Shown: positions 49,954-60,557 of the stretch, in pieces
Layout: each line of letters opens with the position of its first letter
How positions within the stretch are numbered: position 1 is the stretch's first letter
Origin: Nemania diffusa
Lineage: Eukaryota > Ascomycota > Sordariomycetes > Xylariales > Xylariaceae
DNA length: 64,000 bases
Direction of reading: 5' to 3'
NCBI GenBank assembly: GCA_038501195.1
Contig: JBBPUQ010000010.1
Span: 1,443,501-1,507,500, forward strand
Program-made: the position numbers and the translations under genes
Notes under the pieces: model-generated
What the model saw: the letters and a program-made list of their open reading frames with translations, nothing else
Databases searched by the model: none
Told to the model about the DNA's origin: nothing

Positions 49954-50859
49954 ATGGATTTCCTCGAGTTTGTATCTAGTCTATTTGGCTGGGTTTACAC
50001 AATTTCTTGGTCGTTGTCCTTCTACCCGCAAGCGATCCTGAACTTCAAGCGGAAATCCACGCATGGAACAACCATAGACTTTCCCTTCCTCAACGTCCTC
50101 GGTTCGTCTACCTACCAACATTCACTAGACCCTGGCTCCTGGGCCTGGAGCACACTGACTCAAGACGTCATAGGTTTTGCTTCGTACCTCGTATACACCT
50201 GTGCGCTGTACTGGTCGCCGCTCATCCGTCACCAATATGCTGTCCGCAACGATAACCATACACCGACCGTAGCCATCAACGACATTGCCTTCGCTATGCA
50301 CGCCCTTCTGCTCACTGCCATCCTAAACACACAATACTTCCTACCGTCGGTATGGGGCTTTGAGCGATCGTTGAGCCCGAAGCCCTCCCGCCTCATCACG
50401 GGAGTCTTCAGTGGCTGTATCACTGGCGTTGTCATTATCATATTGGTTGTCGCGTCACAACCACCAGACGCAGACCCGAAAACGTCATGGGCATGGCTAG
50501 ATGTAATCTACATTATATCCTACGTCAAATTACTCGTGACCTTAGTCAAATACGCACCGCAGCTTGTCCATAATTCACGCAACCGCAGCACCAAGGGCTG
50601 GGATATATCGCAGATCTTATTGGACTTTGCGGGAGGTATTTTGAGTATCGCGCAACTGGGCATAGACTCGTATTTGCAACATGACTGGTCTGGTGTAACG
50701 GGTAACCCAGTGAAGCTCTTCCTAGGCAACGTGAGCATAATCTATGACTTACTATTTATGGGTCAGCACTATTGTTTATACCGAGACGGCAGCCCAGACA
50801 GGACTGGAGAACGTGCGACGCTTTTAGAACGAGGTGAAGGTGATAGGAGACTGGACTGA
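49954..50859 (+). CDS. Cystinosin-like PQ-loop lysosomal/vacuolar transporter
   Basis: The exons I favour are 49954-50101 and 50174-50859, giving 277 aa. The whole interval is also open without splicing (301 aa) because the 72-nt intron is a multiple of three and has no stop. Removing it restores FPFLNVLGFASYLVYTCALY, the continuous helix expected of the family; the donor is GTTCGT, the branch CTGAC and the acceptor CATAG. Two PQ motifs are visible: SFYPQAIL (Pro25-Gln26) and KYAPQLVHN (about 178-179 after splicing). The adjacent NFKRKSTHG and NRSTKGWDISQILLDF segments are typical cystinosin loops, and seven hydrophobic segments are present. The family exports cystine from the vacuole or lysosome with protons; yeast Ers1 is a relative. 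Confidence 0.9.
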   Translation: MDFLEFVSSLFGWVYTISWSLSFYPQAILNFKRKSTHGTTIDFPFLNVLGSSTYQHSLDPGSWAWSTLTQDVIGFASYLVYTCALYWSPLIRHQYAVRNDNHTPTVAINDIAFAMHALLLTAILNTQYFLPSVWGFERSLSPKPSRLITGVFSGCITGVVIIILVVASQPPDADPKTSWAWLDVIYIISYVKLLVTLVKYAPQLVHNSRNRSTKGWDISQILLDFAGGILSIAQLGIDSYLQHDWSGVTGNPVKLFLGNVSIIYDLLFMGQHYCLYRDGSPDRTGERATLLERGEGDRRLD

Positions 50860-51740
50860 TTTGGGCTGGTATACTTATATTATTCCGGGTTCATGAATTT
50901 AGGTAGAGGAGTTCACGGAGTATTCATCCAGATTGATCATCCCATTTAAGACATGGGATCTGAACGTAGGTAGTGTAGTGAATGGCCTTGCATTTGTCTT
51001 CGACGCCTGTCTAAGATATAACCCCATAATCAGAATCAATGCAATTCTCTGATAAGTGTTACATGGCATCATAAATTGCCGGTATCATATTTCGACGTTC
51101 CGTGAGATCTGAATATTAAGTTTTGGAGAGTGCCTTGGTAGGTAGATGTATGTAGCGTTATATGCAAGCTGGTTACCTATGGATGAGCACGGCGATTGTA
51201 TGTGCACTTATATACCTACCCCTGTATCGAAAGAGGTACATTAGGTAGGTACCTACCTACCAATCAAACTTATCGCATCCCGTTTCCAATTATGGCCATA
51301 CCTAGAGCTGGAAGAGCTACGTCAGAGCTGAGCCAGGCCTGGACCATTCCACTGGTCAGCCCAACTTCACACTAAATGTCAATGATCGTTCGGGTCTCTC
51401 TCCCTAGTCCCGCCATTTAGTCCTAATCTGCGACATTCCGGTTGAACAAATTAAAACTTCTCAGAATCGCAATCCCACCCTGGCGGCACGCAACACCACA
51501 TGAATACACCAAAGATTTCACTAGTTAATTGATGACCGTACCACCTCCGAAGTGATCCTTACCCACACCATACCTTTAATCTTGTCTCTACATACCCAAG
51601 TCTAGGAACCACGGAAGAAGCCCATTTCTCATGGCAGTTCCGCGTTTTACCACTGCCTTCTAGATCTATACCATACGCCTCATCCTACCTGTCCCCTCGA
51701 TCGTGTCCTAGCGTCGTCGGTCGCATACGGCCCTATCATC
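50860..51740. other. Intergenic region, cystinosin 3' flank and DUG3 promoter
   Basis: It contains the best palindrome of the window (51242-51259). The remainder shows no ORF or RNA signature. Confidence 0.6.
51242..51259. repeat. Perfect 18-bp palindrome TAGGTAGGTACCTACCTA
   Basis: The sequence equals its own reverse complement over 18 bases. It is the fullest version of a motif that recurs in the spacers, and it lies about 480 bp upstream of the DUG3 start codon. Confidence 0.95.
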
Positions 51741-53359
51741 ATGTGTCGGTTCCTGGTATGTCAAGTCCGATCATCGGCCCCCTAACTAGAGTGGAATTCT
51801 AAGTATGTGACTATGCGTCTAGGTATACCGAGGCAGCGACGAGATCCTACTCTCTAAGCTGATTCTCGACCCAACCCATTCCATTCTCAAGCAGTCCTTT
51901 GACTCGAGACTTCGACTTGTTAGTTCTCCCTTTCCTCCGCCCGCAGACCGTCGCGTAATGAGCCAGCTTCCTAACCGAGTTCGTCTCTGCCTTAGGACAC
52001 AAGACGAGGCCAGAATAATGCAGATGGCTTTGGTATCGGCTTCTATACCGACCCGAAACTTGGCATGACTCCTTGCCTCTTCACATCCACGATCCCCGCC
52101 TGGAACTGCACCAACCTGCATCGCATCGCCTCTAAAACAGCTTCACGGCTCGTCTTTGCTCACGTCAGAGCGACGACCGAGGGATCCCTGACCGAGGACA
52201 ACTGCCACCCCTTTTATCATAACAGCTTGATGTGGATGCACAACGGTGGACTGGGCGGTTGGAAATATATCAAGCGGAGGCTTGGAGAGCGTTTGCATGA
52301 CAAGTGGTACCTGAACGTGCAAGGTTGTACCGATAGCGAGTGGGCATTTGCTCTGTTCCTCGATCGCCTTGAACGCTTAGGGGTAGATCCCAGCTCACAA
52401 CCTAAGAAGGGGTTCAATCCCGCCGTGTTGCGCCGCGCCATGCTACAGACGATCGAGGTTATCAACGAGCTGACTATGGGGATACCCGAGAGCACAGTCC
52501 AGAGCGAAAACGTTGACACCCGAAGTCTACTTAACTTTGCCCTCACAGATGGCCACTCCATCATCTGCACCCGATATGTGAGCAGTAAAACAGATGAGGC
52601 AGCCAGCCTATATTTTTCCTCGGGAACGCAGTGGGAGCTGAAGCCATCTCCTGGGGAGGACCGGGATTATCAGATGGAGCGTCGAGATAAGGGAGCAGAC
52701 ATAGTGCTGGTTGCCAGTGAACCCCTTACTTTTGAAAGAGGTAAATACAGTGTATAGGCGTGCGCAGTGATTTGATGCTAATCGATACTATAGAGAATTG
52801 GGTGAACGTTCCCACTAACTCTATCCTTACGATTCATGGTCAAACTGTGATGGTAAATCCCATCATCGACGCCTTCTCAGACCGAGACCCGTGCAACAAG
52901 CGCTCTTCGGCCTTTGCACAGACTAAGGGCTTAACTACCAACGAAAAAGCCACACCACAGGCAAATAGTCTAATAGGCACACCTGGTACCGATCCCGAAG
53001 CCCATAGGCGCATTATATCGCCTATCATTCCTCCGGGGCTTGGACGTAGTAGAACGCCAGATCCTCCCCCCGTTGCATTAAGAGGAAGGACCCCATTGGT
53101 GCTGTCCGAAACCCCGTCATCTGACATTCCCACCGCAGCGGACTCCCTAACACAACGTCCTGAAGTGGCGTCGAGACTTCCTTCGCAAGGTAATATCAAG
53201 AAGAAGCGTCGATCGCTCAACATCGGAGAGTATCCCCATCCTGCCGAGTTTACAGAGCCGCCAGTTTCAACACCGCCTAGCCCGGTGCAAACAATGTCAA
53301 GGGCTGCCGATTACATGACGGCCGAGAAAGCCGCTCGCGTCTTAGGCATGGCCCTATGA
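51741..53359 (+). CDS. dug3: DUG3, class II glutamine amidotransferase of glutathione degradation
   Basis: Exons are 51741-51755 (only MCRFL), 51823-51918, 51996-52740 and 52794-53359, giving 473 aa. The tiny first exon is supported by GTATGT...TCTAG and restores MCRFLVYRGSDEILLSKLI. Cys2 becomes the N-terminal nucleophile after Met removal. Other class II amidotransferase landmarks are NNADGFGIGFY, VFAHVRATTEG and WMHNGGLGGW. The third junction gives FERENWVNVPTNSILTI. In yeast, Dug2-Dug3 together cut the gamma-glutamyl bond of glutathione in the cytosol and Dug1 handles the Cys-Gly product. The last ~150 residues are Ser/Pro/Arg-rich and disordered, an extension beyond the compact yeast enzyme. 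No dug2 or dug1 gene is in the window. Confidence 0.92.
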
Positions 53360-54176
53360 AATAAAATAAAAAAGAAATAGGTGGCGGTCTCAGCGGCCTA
53401 CTGTTAATGGTGTTCAAAGACTGGACTTTTCAAAATCATAAATTTCGGCGTTAAGTTAAGCAATGAGCAGATATAGGACCACATGATCCAAACCAGCATG
53501 GCGTTTTGGACTGCTACGGGTTGTAGATTGACTGCAAAAGCGAGATAATGCATTATAATCATGACTGACTGCGATGCCAAAATTCAATTTCCTAAGTCTT
53601 AGGTATTAAATTGTAATAGACTCCTCCTATTGAGCACTAGTAATAATACCATGACATCCCTTCTACCTCTCAATCAACACAATTTCAATTATTTGGTAGA
53701 AGCGTACTGTGCAAAAGTGCACACAATATTTAGTCTAGGTAGGTACCATTACCTAAGCCATTAGGTATGTAGGTGCGTACCTATGCATTACCTAGGTACC
53801 CATGCTATTGGTGAGGTCCCCGGCACCTATAAATTTAAGCTTTTAACTACCACCTACATAACATATGTAGGTACCTAGGTACCTAAGGTGATAAAAGGGT
53901 CAAGCCACAAATCTAACACATTGACAGGCACAGCCACACTTTTATCTCTACCTTGGGGAGGGACGATTGGATAAAGCGGTGATCCCCATCCTAATGAAGC
54001 AATAGCTTTGGCGAGTTCACGCCACTCGCTTTTCACATGTGCATTTCGCGACAATTACGACACAAATCCGACGTCCAAGTTTCCTCCCACGCCGCATCGA
54101 GACTCCAGTCGCTAGCACCGTTAATGGTCACTAACTGTACTTGTCTCGAGCGCCTCCGACTGGCGTCATTATCGGC
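53360..54176. promoter_or_regulatory. Intergenic region with dense TAGGTACC elements upstream of MGM1
   Basis: This is the DUG3 3' flank and MGM1 promoter. No gene is seen. The interval 53735-53891 is unusually dense in TAGGTA/TACCTA units. Confidence 0.6.
53735..53891. repeat. Cluster of TAGGTA/TACCTA inverted repeats with an 18-bp palindrome
   Basis: Units occur at about 53735-53747, 53762-53785, 53790-53800 and 53866-53888. A perfect palindrome TAGGTACCTAGGTACCTA lies at 53868-53885. It is about 290 bp upstream of the MGM1 ATG. Confidence 0.9.
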
Positions 54177-57058
54177 ATGAGCGGACGGCTTATAGCAACG
54201 GCCGGACGTCTCCCGGCACTACGTTCGGCCAGCGCCCGCGCTGTGCGTCAATACCACCAGGTGCCATCTGGTGGTCTGCTTCGAGCCGATGCTGCCGTCC
54301 GAGCTACCAGGCGGCGGATGTGGTTTCCGGTGAACTGCTTCCACAATGCTGTCGCCGTGCGCAATGCCTCCTTCGCCCGCCTCCTGCCGAGACTCATGGT
54401 CAAGTTTGTGAGGATACCTGCGCTGGCCGGTGGTGTCATGGTAGGCGGGTTGGCATGGGTACAATACAAAGCTACTTGTACGTGTGCAGGCCCCCTCATC
54501 CGCACGTGGTATCAGGCTGCTAATTGTACCGCTTTTTAGTGGCCGGGAACTACGCCTGGGACGTCCTCAACACCACCATTGATACGGTCACGAACACGGC
54601 AACAGGTGTATTTGACGGTGCAAAGGGCGTTGCCGACCAGACGATGCGAGGATGGCAAAACACCAAGGACCAAGTTGAAATCCCCGAATGGATACAGAAG
54701 ATACTACGAATACACGAGGAAGTCGGCACTGGCAAGGGAGATGGTGGCCCGGGGGGCGAAGAGCCCCCGAAGCAAGGCAGAGCCGGAGCCGGTGTGGCCG
54801 CAGGTGCTTCTGCTATGGTCTACGGCTACGATCAATCAGATAATGACCCTCGAAGCGATGACGAGATTGCGAAAGATGACCAAATGATGGTATTGACAAA
54901 AAAGATGATCGAGATCCGCAACATCCTAGCAAGGATTGGACAGTCCAACACTTTAACGCTACCATCCATTGTTGTCATTGGATCACAGTCGTCCGGGAAG
55001 AGTTCTGTCTTGGAAGCCATAGTCGGCCACGAATTCCTTCCGAAAGGTTCTAATATGGTCACACGTAGACCAATCGAACTTACGTTAATCAACACCCCCG
55101 ACTCCCGAGCAGAATACGGCGAGTTCCTTGATCTTGGGTTGGGAAAGATTCACGACTTCTCTTCCATTCAACGAACTCTAACAGAGCTGAACCAAGCTGT
55201 CTCTGAGGCACAATGCGTTTCAGATGATCCTATACGCCTTTCTATCTCTTCACCTAACGTCCCCGATCTTTCTCTTATTGACCTACCTGGCTACATTCAG
55301 GTTGTCGGGCAAAACCAACCCCTTCAGCTCAAACAAAAAATATCAGAGCTTTGCGACAAGTATATCCAAGCACCCAATGTCATATTAGCAATTTCAGCTG
55401 CTGATGTTGACTTGGCGAACTCGACTGCACTACGAGCGAGTCGAAGGGTGGACCCTCGGGGCGAGCGGACAATTGGAGTTGTTACAAAAATGGACCTCGT
55501 CGATCCAACAAGAGGTGCGGCGATTCTAAATGACAAGCAATACCCGCTTCGGTTAGGATACGTAGGCGTGGTATCCCGTGCGCCTCCTGTTACTGCACTC
55601 TTCAAGAAGGGCGACAGTAATTTAACCTCTGCCATTACTAAAAATGAAAATGCGTACTTCTCTTCTCATCCCTTGGAGTTTGGGCCCAGCGCGGACGTGG
55701 CCGTTGGAACTTCAACCTTGCGAAAGAAGTTGATGCACGTTCTTGAGCAAACTATGTCGGCTAGCTTAACGGGCACAAGTGACGCAATCCGCCAAGAGCT
55801 TGAAGAAGCTACCTACGAGTTTAAGGTCCAATACAATGACCGACCCCTATCCGCTGAATCATATCTTGCTGAGAGTTTAGATGCCTTCAAGCATTCGTTC
55901 AAACAGTTTGCGGAAGGGTTTGGCCGGCCGCAGATGCTTGAACTATTGAAGAATGAACTTGATCAGCGGGTATTAGATCTTCTCGCCGCAAAATTTTGGA
56001 ATAAGCCTATATACGATCTTAGCGTTCCTCTTCCGGAGCCCGATAGCTTAGCTGACCTCCCCAAAGCTGATCCGACCTCTCACTACTGGCGCCGACGACT
56101 CGACGCATCGTCATCTGCACTTACCAAGCTTGGCGTTGGCAGGTTGGCGACAAATGTAGTAGCGAGCTCAATCCAGTCTCACGTAGACAGCCTCATCAGC
56201 CAGTCAACCTTCGTCAACCACCCCTTTGCTCGTCAAGCCATTACCGAAGCAGCATCCAGTATTTTAAATGACAGGTTCTACAGCACTAGTGATCAAGTGG
56301 AGAACTGTATCAAGCCGTTCAAGTTCGACATCGATATGGAAGAGCGTGAATGGAGCGTCGGGAGAGATCACGTTCAAGGAGTTTTGAAGAAGGAGCTACA
56401 TGCTTGTGAAGGCGCGTTCAAAGAACTCGAGACGGTCGTAGGGGGGAAGAGAAAGTTGAGGGAAGTGATAAATTTCATCGACAAGGCTCGAAAGGGCGAT
56501 GTTATCGTTGAAGGGGAGACCCAATCTGGCGCTGGAGGGTTTAGCGCTTCCCTACTCTCTAAAGGTATGTATCCTTTTCCTAGACGTCACACCAGCAACC
56601 TTAACTAACATGCTAAAGGTCGAGAGGCTGTATTCTTGCGCGATCGAGCTGACATCATAAAAATGCGTCTACTTGCTGTTAAGTCTAAACAATGCGCCGA
56701 CATGAAGAACAAATACCATTGCCCGGAAGTTTTTCTTGACGCGGTAGCGACAAAACTAGCTTCGACAGCAGTTCTATTTCTCAATGTTGAATTACTGTCC
56801 GAGTTCTACTACAACTTCCCTCGAGAGCTAGATATGCGGCTCGGTCGGCACTTGTCTGATGATCAAGTTGAGAAATTCGCTAAAGAGGACCCAAAGATCA
56901 AGAAGCATCTGGAAGTCATCAAACGGAAGGAGCTTCTCGAGCTTGTTCTTGAGAAAATGGATAGTCTAAGGCAGATCGAGGGCCGAGAACAAGCGAGGGC
57001 GAAGAGGGGTTCGAAACAGAGCAATCAGAAAGAGCGAGGGCGATGGGGAATATTTTGA
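54177..57058 (+). CDS. mgm1: MGM1/OPA1, mitochondrial inner-membrane dynamin-like GTPase
   Basis: Exons are 54177-54477, 54540-56564 and 56619-57058, giving 921 aa. The first in-frame ATG is 54177; the frame is open further upstream but without an ATG. Residues 1-47 are Arg/Ser/Ala-rich, a mitochondrial presequence. A membrane helix lies at 79-97 (IPALAGGVMVGGLAWVQYK), and a second weak hydrophobic stretch at 182-196 (AGAGVAAGASAMVYG) is where rhomboid Pcp1 would cut to make the short form. The dynamin GTPase follows: G1 GSQSSGKSS (248-256), G3 DLPG and G4 TKMD. Exon 3 encodes the C-terminal GTPase-effector helices (LLSEFYYNFPRELD). Both junctions restore conserved sequence (KATLAGNYAWD and LLSKGREAVFLRDRAD). 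The protein fuses inner membranes and shapes cristae. Confidence 0.94.
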
Positions 57059-57939
57059 CCCAAGCCTCTAGGGCTGCGATAAATTTGACGAATAGTTTCA
57101 TGACAGGAGCAGGAGTTCAGGAGGGTAGTTACAGTCTTCGTATTATTTATAGCGCTGTTTCCTCTAGATGTCACCCCTTAGTCACGTTCCAAACCCTGAC
57201 GGTTGACTGAGTTGGTCCGTGTATCATACATATGTCTAACCAAACTTCACTCGTGTCTTTTGGATATTATGGCGTCCTATGCGAATCTAACTGCGAGTAA
57301 TCCTAGAAGCACCTTATGATGAACCAAAAGAGCTGGTCTTATACCATGGCTCCTCCATTTCTGATACAACAGCTATCCCAGTATTCTCATACCTCCCCCC
57401 ATACTATGTTACTGTGGAACAAGGACCGGCATTGTTCCCATTAGCCACCACAGCCCGGATGCATAGTCAGAGGTGAACTGAGCACCATACGACCGAAGTA
57501 GTTAGTTGATACTACCAATGCTTGTCTTGTTGCAAGATCTATAAACATGACATATATTGCTCCGTTAGTTGCAAGACAGCGGTACTTCAAGCCTTTGCTC
57601 CTTTCCAACCAGCGCTAAATTCATCACGTCGTGAATACATATTTAACGAACGGCCTCTTCTGTTCTTACCCACAAGGCAGTCTAACACGATGGTGGCTTC
57701 CTTCTAACACGCAACTAGTTATCGATACTCCGCTTTATATCGTGTCTATATTCTTGCAGTATATGACCAGGAGACTTCCCGAAGCTGCTGCTGAACTCCA
57801 TATCGGCAGACCCAGAGGTTAACAACGTCAGATTTCTTCGCTCTCTCTGGCGAGCCAGGCATGATTAGACTCATGCTTGACTGGGCGCATAGTGTGTCTA
57901 CAATGGTCTATCCTCACTTAAACCATCCAGATAGCCACA
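57059..57939. other. Convergent intergenic region between MGM1 and the F-box gene
   Basis: This holds the 3' flanks of both genes. No gene, RNA or repeat was recognised; ORFs are about 60 codons. Confidence 0.6.
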
Positions 57940-59714
57940 TCAGAACTGCGAAAAGGGATCCCGAGGAAAGAAAACGACCTTAGGCTCGTACTCCGGACCA
58001 ATGGGCCAGTGGACCTCGACCGTATCTGCATTCATCCGCTCGAATCTGCCGAATGCCGGCTCCCACTGCGGGAATCGCCGGAGGGGCTCGCCGGTCTTGA
58101 GGACAAGGAGGCTCAGCTTCGACGACCACGACGATGACGAAGACGACGACCGCCATTCGAAGAACTGTCTTCCCATCTCTCTTGCGGAGCCCTCGGTCAA
58201 GACGGGCTCAACCAAGTCGGCGGTTTCTTCCGCAAACCCGCCTGGCAATTGTCGCAGCGCCACGCCTGCGATTCCTAGCTCCAGGTGAAGTGTTAGGCGG
58301 CGCAGGTTCTTGAATCCCGTTGCCAGTGTCTTAAGTTCGGGTTCGGGCTGTGGCAGCGTTACGTTAGCACCAATGCATATTATCTAGGGTATGATTTTGA
58401 TTCTCACCCATGTGCCGTCCCGATGGAGGTCAATCTCTAGTGTCTCGAGGCAAGGGCAACTAGCATCAAGTTCCTGGAGTTGCACATGAGAAAAAACGGG
58501 CCTCGGTTGTGACTTTTCCTGAGGCTCGAACGAGTGTAGGCTTAAGTGCTTCAAACCGGCGTGTAATCCGAGTACATGCGGTGAGACGTAGTACCCTTTA
58601 ACGGTCAGACTTTCCAACGAGGAGTTTTTTGTCAGAAATTCCTCTAGCAAAGGCTGCCCCCGGGCGTCGTCCGGGTGGACCTGAACTGTAAGATCTCGCA
58701 GGAAAGTGGCCCGATTGCTCACGACCTGCAAGAAGGATGTTGTGTTCTGAGGTCCGAGGCTGAGCGATCTCAGTTTGGACCACTGCACCTTTTCGACCCA
58801 GTGCTCCCCTTCGTTCAGGCCGAGTCGATACCCGTTAAGTGATAGATCTTCCAACGCCGGGAAAGGTTTGTCGTCGCTGGAAAATTGAAAGGAATACACC
58901 GTTTCTGAAGGGGGAATATGGGGGACGCATCCGCCGTAGGCCAAACGAGTAGTAAGAGAGAACGATTTCAGGTTTGGGCAAGCGAAGAGGAGCGCTTGCA
59001 CACCCAAAACATCTTTGTTCGGTCCTCTGGACTCGTCGAAAGGATCCACGGTAGCTGCGAGGGCAAGGACACTGCGAAGCTCGCCTTCGACGGTTCGTTT
59101 GCCATCTTCGCGGAGCAAGGATAGTGATAATTGCTTGCTATGGCCGTCAAGTCGTCGTAAGACATCTTGTGATAAGCAACCCGTTACCCTATAGTGACCG
59201 TTAGCCAGCTTCACATACATTGTCCGGTCTAGGATCTCGTGATGCGACATACTTGATGCGCTGTAGATTCGGGAGAGAATCGACCAGGGCAACTAATCGC
59301 TGCTCTAGATCATCTACAACCGCTCCGTTGAAGTAACCGAATTCTAGCTCATGCACCGCATTCCTCAGATGCTCGTTCCAGGGGTCTAGCAGTCTGGACG
59401 ACAAAGATTGAGCGAACACACAGAGGTCCTGGTCAACTTGCTCGAACCAGTTCATCTCGTCGACAGCCTGCATCACTAACGGGACGACCTTGTATAAATG
59501 GGGCACGGCTAGGGCGTACCAAGTGCGCGACACTAGAGAGACGCTGCACAGATCCCTGCGGCTGTCTATCTGTACCATGGTTCATCAGACGTGGTACACG
59601 TTGCGGAGCGGCGATACTGCTTACCTGGTCTAGGATGTTGTGCCACACGTCTGGAATCATCCCAGCCAGGGCCCCGTTGACACTGGAGCCAGATTTGAGG
59701 TTGGACATAGCCAT
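57940..59714 (-). CDS. F-box protein with leucine-rich-repeat-like body
   Basis: Exons are 59714-59625, 59569-59253, 59188-58408 and 58347-57940, giving 531 aa. Splicing is needed to read the F-box: IPDVWHNILDQ joins IDSRRDLCSVSLVSRTW at about residues 20-48, with VPHLY following. Intron 2 uses GTATGT...CTATAG with a GGCTAAC branch; intron 3 uses GTGAGA...CCACAG. Downstream, irregular leucine-rich units are visible (LFACPNLKSFSL, FPALEDLSLNGY, WSKLRSLSLGPQ, NSSLESLTVKGY, HAGLKHLSLHSF, CPCLETLEIDLH, FKNLRRLTLHLE). A run of seven serines is near the C-terminus. F-box proteins hand substrates to SCF ubiquitin ligases through Skp1; this substrate is unknown. Such genes are numerous and fast-evolving in moulds. 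The alternative ATG at 59708 cannot be excluded. Confidence 0.82.
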
Positions 59715-60557
59715 GATGAAATTTAATAAGGAGGACCTTATAAACCCTCCTGTTTCGTAGACTCCTAGATCGATTGTTTAGGAACCAGGAGGTGCGCCGG
59801 ACGATGGGTCTGACAGATGTCCGAGCGAGTATATAGCCAAGGTGAGGGTAACCCACCCCTGCTCTCCTGAGGCAACTCTACTATTTTAAGAAAAAGGAGC
59901 CACAGATTACTTACGCCACAACTATCAAGGACTATACGCCAACTTAAATAACCTTACCGATAATGACTTTAGACATATATAAATAAACTTAATTACTGCA
60001 TAATTAAGAAAAGCTAGGTATGGATGAATACTATACTGTAACTATTTCAATTATGTATTATTAGAATATTAAAGTATAGTAGCGGGTACCTACCTGGCTC
60101 CTCTTATTCAAAAAGTGGGGTTACCTTCCTCACATTTATTTCTGGAAGTAGTTAGCCGATAGCATTACTGTATATCTGTAAACCATCGAAATTCCCAGTC
60201 TTTACGGATTCACGGAAGTAAGACAAATCTTAGAAACTCATCTACCGTCTACCAAGGCGAGGCCAAGCCTTGGCTTACAATACCACGTGTTGGCCAAGAA
60301 TCCCTCTGTACTAGTCCGTCACGCTATTCAAAGCTTATTCGAACCAACGGTGTATTAGCTAGCTGGTCATCCAGGACGCAGCAAGACATTTTGGAAATCC
60401 GGGGAAAGCTACCTGTTGGACTTCTCACTCACAGCTAAGATTTCACTTCAAAATCTTTATACAATTTCAACTATGGATCTTTAAGCTCGGGATGATATGA
60501 TACATTTGGCAATTCAGCTTCCCTCTGACACCAGAACACATTACCACGATCTACTTA
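59715..60557. other. Intergenic region between the F-box and LysM genes
   Basis: Both neighbours are on the minus strand, so this is the F-box promoter and the LysM 3' flank. About 59880-60100 is AT-rich; a GGTACCTACCTGG element lies near 60085. No gene is seen. Confidence 0.6.

Noticed and set aside
54141..54176. Upstream extension of MGM1 beginning at a TTG
   Set aside because: It is not an ATG; the first ATG at 54177 already yields a good mitochondrial presequence.
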